DNA from: Nilaparvata lugens
Lineage: Eukaryota > Arthropoda > Insecta > Hemiptera > Delphacidae
Length of the DNA stretch: 64,000 nucleotides
Reading direction: 5' to 3'
Assembly: GCF_014356525.2 (NCBI RefSeq)
Contig: NC_052508.1
Coordinates: 47,161,858 to 47,225,857, forward strand
This document shows, piece after piece, positions 25,141 to 36,930 of the stretch. The translations under genes and the position numbers were made by a program. How positions within the stretch are numbered: position 1 is the first letter of the stretch; each line of letters starts with the position of its first letter. The notes under the pieces are model-generated. The model was not told the origin of the DNA. It did not search any database and saw nothing but the letters and a program-made list of their open reading frames with translations.

Positions 25141-26253
25141 ATGCCCGGTTGCAGAGTCGCTACATAAAGTCACCCATAGTTAACAGAGCCATTAGTTAAC
25201 AACTCGCTCATAAATAGATGTTCGTTGCAGAGTCGTTTGCCAGACCCCTTTTAACTATGGCTCTGATAAGGCACACACATAAGTCACACTGCTGCTCATA
25301 CCACTTTTTGCGTGGTATGCTTCTATCCAACTAATGTATTGGCAACGGGGAGAGTATCACTGTTAACAGTTCTTCCAAACCTCCAGTCTGATGACGTCAC
25401 AACATGGCGCTTGTTTATCACAACACTGCTGTCTGCTTATTGTATTGTTAATGATTGGAGGTTACGAATCAAGATCGTAAACTGCAGACTAATTTGTAAT
25501 TATTTTCAGTTAGTTTGAGTTTTTGATAGCTAAATGAATGAATTAAGTAAAATAAAATTAGAGGTAGAAGTAAAATAAGTGACTGGTGTATTTATTATTG
25601 TATAATATTGATTAAATAAAAATTCGACCAGAATTATTTCATTGCCTTCTGGCATTTTGATATAATATCTTGGAAGCAAAGCAGCCAGTTCACAAGATAT
25701 ATTTCTAATGACTCTGCATACGGTGCTTAACGGTGCTTATTATTAAAATTAATAATAATTGAATATTCGAATGTATTAAATTATACAATTCATTAAAAAT
25801 TGTATTACATCATCTTCTTTCAAGCTACTCGAATAGTCAATGATATGTTATTCAGTTTATTTACACTTTATCTACAGTTTCAAATAGTTAACGTTATTAT
25901 AATGTAATCAACTATTATGTATGACCATTTTCTTCTGTCTTTTAAAACATGCAAACAAGTCAACATATCCTTAAAATACACTTGGCGCGAATGTATAGTG
26001 GATTTATAAGCACGATTTTGGGCATTTAAATAAAGAGCACTTTTAGTTATTGGTAGCCTCAGATGACGTCATCTGCCAGTAGGTTTTTCGTCTCTGCGAC
26101 GGAAAAACCTGTTTGTTGGCGCGCTGTTACCTATAGACAGAGCAATAGCTAACAGAACGTCTCTGCAACGAAATTGGCCTGTTAAATAGAAAATAGTTAA
26201 GTCCGCGCTGTTAACTATGGACGACGTTATTTGTCGACTCTGCAACCGGGCAT
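25141..26253. mobile_element. 1.1-kb element with ATGCCCGGTTGCAGAGTCG ends
   Basis: The left end reads ATGCCCGGTTGCAGAGTCG and the right end, complemented, reads the same 19 bases. Similarity then continues through CCATAGTTAACAG on both arms, with a further inner GTTGCAGAG pair. The interior holds only short frames (68 codons at 25312-25518), and no catalytic motif was seen. It is probably non-autonomous. No target duplication is clear at the ends. Confidence 0.8.
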
Positions 26254-26487
26254 CAGAGTTTTTGATTGTTATTTCTACTTTATATTCCACGTGGTATAGT
26301 TCAAGAGGTCAGACCTATCCTTCCTCACATTGAAAATCAATTAACATGATGAAGATCAAAATAACTAAAATATCACTATAAGTAAGGTCCACGTTATAAT
26401 GGCAGTGAAGAAAGATAGGGGACAACGTTGCCAAGTCTCTTAAAATGACTCCATTTTGCCACTGAGTGTATACAGCGGTTACTCAAT

Positions 26488-26565
26488 TCATCCAGTGAGT
26501 ATAGAATATAACATTCTACTCATCCAGTGAGTATAGAATATTACATTCTATACTCACTGAATTCA
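26488..26565. repeat. 32-bp tandem repeat ending in a hairpin
   Basis: TCATCCAGTGAGTATAGAAT occurs at 26488 and again at 26520 (period 32). The second copy continues into ATTCTATACTCACTGA, the complement of its own TCAGTGAGTATAGAAT-like half, so it can fold into a stem of about 15 bp. Confidence 0.85.
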
Positions 26566-27021
26566 TCCCATTAAATTGCATCCAATATTAGTTTTTATTT
26601 CCTTGATAGAATAATCAATGTCATGTCAAATTAATTGAATTCATCAATAACATTTTTTTTCATAATTTTATTCAAAAATTTGCTTTCATAACTGAGATCA
26701 GATTTTTATTTTCATACAAACAAGAAATGGCGGCTAATTTAAAAAGCTGTGATACACAAATCTGAGCTTTAAAACAACAGAGATTAAGTTATTCGGTTGA
26801 TATTCTTTTCCAATTTATTTTTAAAATAGTAGAAAAATAGAAATTTTATTTATAATAAGATAATTTCAATGAAAATAATTCTGAAATCTCTGAATTATTC
26901 TGAAACATTTCAATATTATTTATACCGGTAAAAGAAGGCCTAACCCATACAGGAAGGCTAACTAAAGCATGAATTTTAGGATGGTCAAAGTTATCAACTT
27001 TTAAAGTATTTTTTAAATACA

Positions 27022-27593
27022 GAGTTATCATAAAAGAATGGTGCGGTTTCGAACATTGTTTAAAGAAAAACCAAATTACTTAAAGTTAATGTTTTTTATT
27101 CACCTAATTTGTCGTCTGAAACAGTTTTTTTACATGATTAATAACTTTCAATAAGTGCGCCCTTAGTCGCTCGACAAATGTCCAAACGATAATAAATTTC
27201 TCTCTTAACATTCGATAACATTTCTTCGATTATGGTTGTCATTGGTTCTTTAATCCTGTTTTAAAGTGGTTCAGTTCGCGATTTCTTGTGAATAAACAAT
27301 GTTTTTGATGTAAATTTACAAGAAAAAATCTACCTGAACCACTTAAAAACAGGATTAATGAAGCAATGACAACCATAACCAATGAAATGTTAGCGAATGT
27401 TTGGAGAGAAATTGATTATCGTTTGGATATTTTGTCGAACAACTAAAGGCGCACATATTTAAATCTATCAATTATGTAAAAAACTGCCTGAGACGACAAA
27501 TTAGATGAATAAACAACATCAACTATACTGTAAGTAATTTGGTTTTTCTTTAAACCATGTTCGAAACCGCACCATTCTTCTATGATAACTCTG
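27022..27593. mobile_element. TA-flanked palindromic element P2, nested
   Basis: CAGAGTTATCATAAAAGAAT at the left and the complement ATTCTTCTATGATAACTCTG at the right lie directly inside TA dinucleotides (27020-27021 and 27594-27595). Inverted similarity continues almost to the centre near 27305, through blocks such as AAACCAAATTACTTAAAGTT and AACCACTT-AAAACAGGATTAA. At 572 bp with no coding capacity it is a mariner-like MITE. It sits inside the element at 26377-27906. Confidence 0.9.
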
Positions 27594-27917
27594 TATAATT
27601 TTCGTTTTTCATAATACGGTAATATCTAAAAATTGTTTCATTGATTCAAAAATTCATTCTAAATCAATTATATGACTTGTGTACTGAAGTATTTTGGTAG
27701 AATGAAGAAAAAACATGGCGGCTGAGGATTGTTTGTTTACATCTGTACAGTCACTGTCAAACGTAAAAAAACAATATTTCTAGCAAACTGACACAATTAT
27801 TGCAAAGCTAGAGAGAGGTAGCGCTATCTGTATTGTTGCATGATAGACAAGGATAGCAACACTATTGTCAAACAGATACTGCCATCATAATGTGGACCTC
27901 ACTATAGATATCATACT

Positions 27918-28010
27918 CGCGCTTCGCGCTCGGCAGGGGGCTTAGCCCCCTGCACCCCCGGTTGGGTGGGTTAGCAGCCTCCGCGCTTCGCGCTCCGGCT
28001 GGGAGGCGGG
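27918..28010. repeat. GC-rich double-hairpin cluster
   Basis: The word CGCGCTTCGCGCTC is followed by the hairpin CAGGGGGC-TTA-GCCCCCTG (27934-27952, an 8-bp stem with a 3-base loop), then a second CGCGCTTCGCGCTCCGG copy near 27980. This abrupt GC-rich patch follows directly after the end of the TIR element at 27906. It may be the end of another dispersed repeat. Confidence 0.7.
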
Positions 28011-29930
28011 CTTATCATATTCATGTCATGTCAGAGGCCTTGAAATTGAACAGTTGCGACCTGAAAGCTCTGACACCAGACCTGAGCCAGCCAGGTCACT
28101 CGGAATTATTATTTTTATCACATTCCAGTACAATATGGACTCATGATAAATTTTCAATAACGATGCCCAATGACATAATATCTGTGCAATTTACAAAAGT
28201 GTTCTGCAAGGCTAACAAGGATTTAATGATTCCAGATGTTTGTAGTGTTTTAATATCTTGCAGGTCAATGAATAGTTGAACTCTGAAGTCAACGAATTCT
28301 CAGAATACATAGAGGATATCAATAAAATATCGTAAGGATATTCTAAACAATCAATAGCTATCTTCATTTCTCATTGATTTAACTTGAAAATTGATTATAT
28401 TTCTATTGGTCATCTGACCTAGCCTAGATGAAACTATCTTGTCTAGATCATCTAGGAATTTAATTTCGTTGCAAATACAGTAAATTAAAATTGGCTGGTG
28501 AAGGAGAAATTCAATAGCAGCAGTTAATGTACAAAGTATTGTTTGTAGATTTGACTGAAACTTGGGAAAACTGCAATTGGGAAACACATAGAAATAATTT
28601 GAAAATGTATTATTCTTGGTCTGTCTACATTCCAGAATATCAAGCTTGGTATTATCATTAGAGAATATCGAGATTTATATTTTTCAAATGATTCAACTAG
28701 TAGTTTTCTGTTTTTGTAATGTGCTTTCCAGGGCTCGGCCGTATAAGAATTCAATAATGTAGATATTGACAATACATAAAATAAGAATATTCTATTCATA
28801 TATTTCTCATATTACATTTTGATCTCGATTGATACAGTTTCAATCAGCACATTCACACTATTTGAGTCAATAAGTCCAAAATATAAAATGGTTGTATTGG
28901 TACAATATACTTTGTTCAACCAATTTCCTTATCACATTTGAATTTTAATTATAACCCGGTCAATTTATCCTTCAATAATGCGCACTGGAATTGATACAAA
29001 TTCGACTATCCCTTTCAATTGGGGCACACAATCAATAACTCAAACAGTTCGACGGTGGCTTCCGAAATTAAAATGCAAAATAGAGATGGCGATAAAGTTA
29101 GATGAAAGACGTGGTAGGTGATTGAGGGGGGAGCAACGCCAGTTAATTACCAACTATCTATGCATCTCTAATAGCGGGAGGCAATTTATTTGCATTGCAA
29201 TTTCCTAATAGGTGCAGCTAATGTTAGTTTTGCGTGTTTGGCTGTGTTTTGACTCAGTAATTGGCTCAGTCACTCGGCCAGGACCTGTCATAAACATAGC
29301 ATCGCCTTCACACATGCAATGTTGCTGTTTTTGTCGTAATGTTGTTGTGCCCTCCCTCCTTCAATGTTGCCCGGTGTTGCAATGTTGCAACAATTACACC
29401 TGTTAGCTGATCGCTGATTGACAACAATTACTATCAACGAATGCTTGCTTGTTGATTTTCATCTATGCAACCTTCTTTCGTCTTCATTACTTGACTTGCT
29501 TAGTTCTACCTCAAATTCAAATTATCTTTTTCCGATTATCAAGTGCATGATAGAGATACAACAGTGAATACGAATTAGTTCAAATGTAATGCAAAAGTAA
29601 TAGGGATGACTGGAGAAACTCAATGAAAAAGTCCAATCTGTTGGTTTATGAGTACAGGAAACCATGGAATTTTGTTCTATACCAAAGCGAATAGTCACAA
29701 GCAACTTGTGAATGGGGAGGCGTACCGTCCATTTTATCGTCTTAACTTTATTACGTGACCAATATTTGCTTGAATAAGAATACTTATCTATATATATTAA
29801 AGACCGATTCCTGTAGGAATAATCCTCTTCTGCATGCAGGAGTAAATTGCCTAGCACCAGTGAATCAATGATTCTGATTGTTACTTCCTTTAACACTCCA
29901 TTAATCCATTAACCATGTCATGTTTTAACT
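28011..29930. other. Gene-less stretch
   Basis: Open frames reach 124 codons (minus strand 29522-29896) and 105 codons (plus strand 27962-28279, which starts in the GC-rich hairpins). None is recognised. A segment near 29040-29410 is more balanced in base composition and has several TGTTGCAATGTTGC words, possibly a conserved non-coding segment. Confidence 0.4.
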
Positions 29931-30131
29931 GTGTTCTGTTCCAGGTGGTAGCTATTGATCAACCATTAAGACAACATCAACTCTCTAACAAAATTGCAGC
30001 ATAATATCAGAGCTTGGGAATTTACATTAAATTAGAACAGTGAGCTCTCAACAAAACTAGTTTCTTGTAGGGAATGTGAATAATGAATCCAGGGATGCTC
30101 CGTTCAAGCAACGCAATACAATGTATAGGTG

Positions 30132-30166
30132 TATATATAGTTCTAGTATCTAGAATAGTTTCATTT
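30132..30166 (+). promoter_or_regulatory. Candidate core promoter: TATA box plus initiator
   Basis: TATATATA begins at 30132 and TCATTT, a match to the insect initiator consensus TCAKTY, lies at 30161-30166. The initiator A at 30163 is 31 bases downstream of the TATA start, the usual spacing. A GGTCA word lies near +30, close to but not exactly at the DPE position. Such motifs occur by chance in AT-rich DNA, so this remains a hypothesis supported mainly by the spacing and the following exon-like segment. Confidence 0.3.
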
Positions 30167-30496
30167 GTTGGGAACAAAAGCGAGCTAAAACGGTCAGTGG
30201 TTAACTGAGAGTATTTTAACGTGAATTATCCATTGCTAACTAATGCTAGGGGATATTCGTTTCAAGCTTTAGCAGCGTTCCCGAGATAAGCTCTCTGCAT
30301 TCCGTTTCTAGGAAAGGGATCAGAGCTAAATCTAGGATATCCTAGACGTCGTCCTTTTCCTGGATGTTATCCCTGCCGGACTGTTATCAGGGAAACGTGG
30401 TCCTCTTTTTACCAGGGAAGGGTAGAAAGAGAAAGACCTGTTCACAGTGAACTGAGGGCCGAGATTTATGGTATGCAGTTACTAGCGATCGGTCTG
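30163..30496 (+). other. Possible first exon ending at a good splice donor
   Basis: Downstream of the candidate promoter, the DNA becomes less AT-biased and ends at CTG|GTAAGG (donor G at 30497). The last in-frame start before the donor is ATG at 30473, which would give M-Q-L-L-A-I-G-L before the intron, a hydrophobic start that could begin a signal peptide. An earlier ATG at 30365 opens a closed 28-codon frame, which weakens the case. No downstream exon could be identified. The segment also contains the palindromes CTAGGATATCCTAG and GTTCACAGTGAAC. Confidence 0.2.
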
Positions 30497-30497
30497 G

Positions 30498-31084
30498 TAA
30501 GGTAAAGTATGTGTGTGTGTGTTATTCTGTAATGATACTGTTGTGTGATTCTCTGTTTGTGTGAGGGTGGTTTGGTTTGGCTTGAAAGGGAGGGAAATTG
30601 GTCTAGGATGAATGTTCGTGGCCGGGAAGGGGGCAGGGAGGAGCAATGGGTGAACCAGTGGCAGACACTTCACAAATTCGTGCTGTGGATAGTGGTTGGC
30701 GCATGCTCCGTTTCTTGCAGACGAATGACCTCAATAATTGTTTATATAAAATACAAGCACAGTTATTAGTTTAATTTGGAAATCAAAACTATTCTATTAT
30801 AAAATGCTTATTAAGAGAGAATCTCGTCTCATATTTTTGCTGGAAGGAAATGAACAATATTTAGAAATTCCGGATATCTTGTTGTATTTTGATTGTCCGG
30901 AGAGTAACTAGTTTCACGAATTGAATGGAAACTTAGAAATGGATTTGAATGAAAATTTGAAGAATCATCACGTAGTGAATCAATTAAGCCCTGCGCACAC
31001 ACACATCGATTTTTGTTCGTACGATATTTTGCCGTTCTCATGAATTCTATCAGATGAAACGGAATTTGACAAACATCATCCAAT
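30498..31084. other. Gene-less stretch after the candidate donor
   Basis: It begins with a short GTGTGTGTGTGT run (about 30510-30522) and contains G-rich DNA near 30590-30660. Open frames are short and unrecognised. Confidence 0.45.
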
Positions 31085-31240
31085 AATGTGAATATCGAGG
31101 GACAGAACTTCGCTCTGAATTACAAGAGCATACAAATTTTATAACGAAAGTGGAAATTGGAATATATTTATAGTTTATAGAATGATATACTATGTTTGCT
31201 ACAATATTTGTTAATTTACAATTTAGATATTTATTTCTAC
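31085..31240 (+). mobile_element. Retroposon-like 5' fragment
   Basis: It starts AATATCGAGGGACAGAACTT followed by CGCTCTG. The segment GAATGATATACTATGTTTGC, then TACAATATTTGTT, matches the complement of about 36855-36895. Related starts (ATATCGAGGAACCGAGC) occur at 45434 and, on the other strand, near 41130-41150. Confidence 0.6.
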
Positions 31241-31463
31241 TATTCTACACTAATAGCATGTAGTTACTATTTTGGACTTTTTAGAGTAAAAATTAGCCCA
31301 ACATTCACAACTATTTATGATGAAGTTTTCACTTGAGAATTACTTCTAATTCTACTATCCGAAAAAGGAATGTTATTCATACACTATGAGCGAGCACTGG
31401 AGATTCATGGTCATTGCTTATACTATGTCTCATCAAACATAAATATCGGGGCACCGAGCTTCG

Positions 31464-32357
<894 letters not shown>

Positions 32358-32394
32358 TTTATTGATCAACAGAACACAATCTTCTAAAATGATC

Positions 32395-33050
32395 ATGTTT
32401 ATATTTTACAGCTGTCTATACGTCAGCTTATGCAAAGTTAGAAGACAGAGTTGTGTCTATAACGTTGTTCTGTCTACTAAAGGTGCATTTTCGTTTTCGC
32501 GTAAATTTCCGCGGTAGACGACGACAAGCATTGTTGACATTCATATTGTCCAAATTTCAAGTGTGCTAAAACAGCAGATCAAATAACTTTTAATTATTTG
32601 TCTTGATTATTAATTAAACATTCCTAATAATATCAAAATATTGCCATTTAAAGGTATAAAAAAGTATAAGACCAACCTGCCCCAATAAGTCATAATCTTT
32701 TAGATTATGTAAACAAATTGAAATCTACCCAATCTCAGATTCTCTTCCTGTCGTGGTCGACGACGGCATTCACGTACAAAGGAAAACCCAGCTTAACGTT
32801 GAGCTTATGAATTATGGATGCGATATTTTAATTTTCCACAGAATCAGTCGCTCACTTTTTACTATCCACAGACGACGAAAGTCTCAGCTGTTTCAGCCAA
32901 GGATGGATTATCCTTTTAATGTCGTTCAGCGAGTTTTCCCAAGTATGAGACCTAGTGCAATAGAATTTTCATATCATAAACCTACTATGCTCCAAATTCC
33001 GTGAAAATCTTTAGAGCCGTTTTCGTGATCCGTTGAACATAAATAAATAA
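32395..33050 (+). mobile_element. Retroposon-like repeat J, copy 1 (interrupted)
   Basis: It shares CATGTTTATATTTTACAG and CTATACGTCAGCTT at its start, and the 3' block from GCGATATTTTAATTTTCCAC through GAGACCTAGTGCAATAG to TAGAGCCGTTTTCGTGATCC, with copy 2 at 33350-33700. About 370 bp between these shared parts (roughly 32440-32810) is absent from copy 2 and may be an insertion. The 3' end is followed by AT-rich tail repeats (AAATAAATAACC). Confidence 0.7.
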
Positions 33051-33192
33051 CCACAAGTATAAATAACCAAATATAAAAAGATAAATATAAATGACCAAAT
33101 ATAAGAATATATACAGATATTGTTCGCTATATTGTTTATAATAGGATACTACACATGCAAAGGCCAACCAACAGCTGTGAGAATCTGCTAAA

Positions 33193-33290
33193 AAACGTTT
33201 TTGTGTTGAAGAATTGAAAGGAGATTTAACTATTTGATGAATTTGGAAACATCACGTAAATATGTTTTTATTTTGAATATGATTATTATT
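33193..33290 (+). repeat. Dispersed repeat fragment shared with about 46538-46640
   Basis: TTGTGTTGAAGAATTGAAAG followed by GAAATTTGGAAACATCACG is similar to GTGTTGAAGGATTAAAAGG and GAAATTGGAAACATAGAG at 46538-46640. No further assignment is possible. Confidence 0.5.
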
Positions 33291-33349
33291 TTTTTATTAA
33301 TTATAATATTAATTTCACCTTTCAAACCCTCAAGGTTTCTTCATCGTTT

Positions 33350-33700
33350 AGGTCGTGTTTATATTTTACAGTTTGGCTATACGTCAGCTTGTTAATTTCG
33401 GGGATGAGATATTTTGAATTTTCACAGACGCACTCGCTCACTCACTTCCATACTTCCATTATCCACAGACTAGGAAAGTCTCAGCTGTTTTTCCAAGGAT
33501 GAATTATCCTTTTTATGTCGTTCAGCAAGTTTTCCTAGGGATGAGACCTAGTGCAATCGAACTGTTATATCATAAACCTACTATGTTCCAAATTTCGTGA
33601 GAATCGTTAGAGCCGTTTTCTAGATCCGCTGAAATACAAACATATAAACATTTAAACATATAAACATGTGAACAGAAATTTCTCGTTTAATAGTATGGGA
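33350..33700 (+). mobile_element. Retroposon-like repeat J, copy 2
   Basis: It has the complete 3' region: CAGCTGTTTTTCCAAGGATG, GAGACCTAGTGCAATCGAAC, ATCGTTAGAGCCGTTTTC, then an ACATATAAAC tail repeat and a final CTCGTTTAATAGTATGGGA. From general knowledge, this arrangement of a conserved 3' end followed by a short tail repeat is typical of insect RTE-like LINEs and their SINEs. No reverse transcriptase is present. Confidence 0.75.
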
Positions 33701-34497
33701 TAGAACGACGGCAAATAAGTACGGCAAAATACGGTACGAGCAAAAATCGATGTGTATGTGGGGGGCTAATAGTTCAGTAGTTCATACGATTGTTTTTCAT
33801 AGAATTATTCAATAACTGAGTAGGAAATTAGACCAACTCTAGACTCCATACATAATCTGCAATATGTGATAATCATTACAGCATAATACAAGAGCATATA
33901 ATAGAAACTACTAAATGCAGTAGAGTCTCTCTATAGCTGTAGCGAGAGTGCGAAAAGTTGATAGTGAAGATCGCATGAAAGACAAAAATGATATAAGAAA
34001 ACTGTTACAAATACAAAAGATTTATTTGCACATTGAAAAACTTTCAAATTTATAAGTTTTGTAAAGCATTCTGTCAGCACCCACTGCACTGATGACTCCA
34101 GACTGATGACTGATCACATCTGAAAAAGTTCACTCAATAGTATCACGTATCGTTCAGCATAATATATTATTGAACCCGATAAATGATGGAAAAACCCTAC
34201 CAATTCAGTGAGCAGTGAGTTGATAATTTTTGTCTTTTGTAATTGGTGTTTGTGCGCTCTGACACCATTCCGTTCCACAACAGGTACAGGTTGACTTGCA
34301 CAACGACATAGGCAGCATCCATCAATCAGATTCTGTTAAAAAATGCACTAAAAACAAATTGCGACAACACTAACACTAATATATTACCAGAGGGGAAATT
34401 TGATTAGCTCCAAATCGTGCTGCCTTCAGCAAGGTCGATTGAACAGCCGACCAGACACAACAGACAGTGAAAAACGCATCTAGATGTGTGGTGGGGG
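33701..34497. other. Gene-less stretch
   Basis: AT-rich with short frames only. No repeats shared with the rest of the window were seen. Confidence 0.45.
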
Positions 34498-34670
34498 GCA
34501 CTCGCGACAATTAATCCCCTCCTCCTCCACCTCCAATCTGTCTGGCAGCCCGTCTGTCTGCAACTCCTCCACATCCTCCTCCTCCAACTCCTCTCCTTTT
34601 TCTTCTTTATCAGTTCCTCCTGTCAGCTGATCTGACAAGGTCACTATGGTGACAGTATGTCCCGGACGGA
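34498..34670. other. CCT-rich tract followed by TGACA-rich segment
   Basis: 34500-34620 is CTCCTCCTCC-like and gives an acidic Glu-rich minus-strand frame (34480-34674) by composition alone. It is followed by TCAGCTGATCTGACAAGGTC and TATGGTGACAG, a mixed-composition segment that could be regulatory, though nothing proves it. Confidence 0.4.
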
Positions 34671-34719
34671 CCAAATCATGAAAAACCTCGTCACGGCCTA
34701 TTGCCGTTTGTCATCCTCT

Positions 34720-35195
34720 TCTCCATGCTATACTTCTCGCTCTCTCATTCACACAATTTTTCACACCCAATCACTGGTTCTCTCCCAATCATATTCTCTC
34801 TCACTATCTTACCCACTCTCTCTTTGATATCTTCTACAGCTAGCACTCATACAATGTCACTTCTCTACACTACTCACTAACACTATCTTCTTCTTCTTCG
34901 CAATTCTCTCTGTTCCACTACTCTTCTATTCTTTGGTCTCTGTCTCATTCATTTTCTCATTCCTTCATCTGCCCATCATCAACATCTCTTTGTTACTCTT
35001 CTGCACACGTTATCACACCCTTTCTTACTCTTTTCCCACAATCAAACTCTCCTATCACTCACTCTTTCACACTCTATTTTTCGTGCACACACACACACTC
35101 TCTATATATCTCTCACTCACTCTTTCTCTCTTTCACTCACTCACTCACTCATTCAATTCTCTCTCTCAAACACACAATCACGCCCTCTCCTTCTA
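34720..35195. repeat. CT and CACT-rich low-complexity tract
   Basis: A long pyrimidine-rich stretch with CTCTCTC, CACACACACACTCTC and CACTCACTCACTCA runs. The 87-codon frame at 34933-35196 is composed mainly of Ser, His, Leu and Thr and is rejected as coding. Confidence 0.85.
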
Positions 35196-35845
35196 GCAGC
35201 AATCATTGTCTGGCCGTTTCATGAATATTCATAGATTCCATCATTATTGTCCCCAAAAAGACAGACATGTTCGCTATCACTTTATTCGTGTTATGTCATT
35301 CCACACTTTGACGAGCTAGACGCTTGGCATATTTTAGGAGTGATGTTCAATAGTTGAATAACCTTCCATGAACTACAATTTTGCAGCTTTTAATCTGGAA
35401 GTATCATACATCATACATCTCGCATGTCTCATGACATGCAATCTATTGATAAGTTCATTGATTGATTGAAGTTTATTTATCTCTTAACTGATTTGAATTA
35501 TTTTCTATACTTTCAACATTAATTATCATAATCCCTAACAAGTTAAAATCAATTTTCAATCAAAGGTGGAAATAATTATTTTTAGTTTTCAATCGAATAT
35601 TCTATGGGATTAATTGGTTCACGTTTGCATATTATCCAACCAACTTTTCAAGATTGAAGTTTCAGTTGTCATTATTTAATGTAATTCATTAAATCTTTAC
35701 CTCAAGTCCTAATATCCTTTATCGACACATCACTAACAAATTTAGAACATCAGACAACATGGTGTATTGGAAGGGTTGAGAGGATGGGTTCGAACAGTAT
35801 CAGTCATCATTGAGAAGCTAGATTGATGTTATTTATAGTAACTAT
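35196..35845. other. Gene-less stretch
   Basis: AT-rich unique DNA. I see nothing supportable in it. Confidence 0.45.
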
Positions 35846-36405
35846 CAGGGCACCCGTGCTTCGCTACGGGAATTGAAAGATAAAATTATATTTGTGAAAT
35901 ATGTATAATCTCAATTCTATCAAACTCGTTATAATTGTTTTTGAGATCCATCATACAAACAAAAATTGTTTGCTGAATATAACTGGAAAAATAAATGAAT
36001 ATAGTCCCGTCACTGTCATGGGAATTTGTATCCGGAAAGGTGCTCTCCCATAGATAAAAATGTTGATACATAATGAAATATATTATATGATGTTCACATA
36101 TCAAGAATTTTTATTGGATTGGAGACAGGAAGAAGAATGTACATCCCTCAGGAGCCGAACTACACCCAGCTATAGGTATGTTCCAAGTTTCATTCAAATA
36201 CATTTCTTTAATACTTAGTTGCTTACAAATGGTTGTCAGTAAGAGTGTGATGATTAGTTGCGTTGCTAACACCTCACTTTGAACAACACTTTCGACACTG
36301 TTGAAAAATACATTCAACTGCCTATTTTAAAAAGCAATCAAGCTAGCGATGCCTTATGGTGTCACCCAGTTGCTCTCTTAATTTATTCATCTTGACATAA
36401 GGGAA
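35846..36405 (+). mobile_element. Dispersed repeat M, copy 1
   Basis: It begins AGGGCACCCGTGCTTCGCTA followed by CGGGAATT and shares blocks with 47074-47580: GAGATCCATCATA-AAACAAAAATTG, GGTGCTCTCCC, GTTTCATTCAAATACATTTC, GTGATGATTAGTTG and GCGATGCCTTATGGTGTCAC. Both copies end near CTTGACAT-AGGGAATAT. No coding region was recognised. Confidence 0.75.
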
Positions 36406-36406
36406 T

Positions 36407-36900
36407 ATCCTATTATATTAAGCGAGCAATTTATGTATAAAGGTATTTATTTATTTATTTGTGTATTTATTCATGTATGTCCAATGGATCTCGTAAACGG
36501 CTCTTACGATTTTGATGAGAATTGCAATATGGGAGGTTCTTGATATGAAAATTTGATTGCACGTGGTCTCATTCCTGGGAAAACTCGCTGAAGGACATGA
36601 AAAGGATAATAATTATTCATACTTGGAGAAACAGCTGATAATTTCGTCTTCTGTCGATAATGGAAGATGTGAGTGCCTGTGTGGGAGTGAGACAGAATTA
36701 TGTTCAGCTGTTAAACTATTGCAATCAATCAGCCGATCTCACGAGAAATATTATCTGGCACGAAACTAATCTTTTTGATCAACATATTAATCTGATTTGT
36801 TGGCATGACCAACGATATGATTTTACTCAAGATCCATCATTTTTTTATTTATATGAACAAATATTGTAGCAAACATAGCATATCATTCTAGAATAAACTA
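36407..36900 (-). mobile_element. Retroposon-like repeat J, minus orientation
   Basis: Read on the minus strand this ends in TTGCTCGCTTAATATAATAG, preceded by an AAATAAATAAATA tail and GAGCCGTTTACGAGATCC. Further in are the GAGTTTTCCCAGGAATGAGA and CAGCTGTTTCTCCAAGTATG blocks of family J. The far end matches the fragment at 31085-31240. It directly abuts repeat M, so the two share a junction at 36406. Confidence 0.75.
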
Positions 36901-36930
36901 CTTATATCATAATTTTCAAAGTTATTTATT

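Larger units (their letters stand above)
26377..27906. mobile_element. TIR element (family TATGAGGTCCACGTT), copy 2, interrupted
   Basis: The left end (TATAAGTAAGGTCCACGTTA, then AATGGCAGTGAAG) and right end (TACTGCCATCATAATGTGG, then ACCTCACTATA) match copy 1 at 11542-11927. The GATAGACAAGGATAG word before the right end is also shared. The copy is about four times longer than copy 1, partly because a 572-bp element (27022-27593) is inserted in it. Confidence 0.75.
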
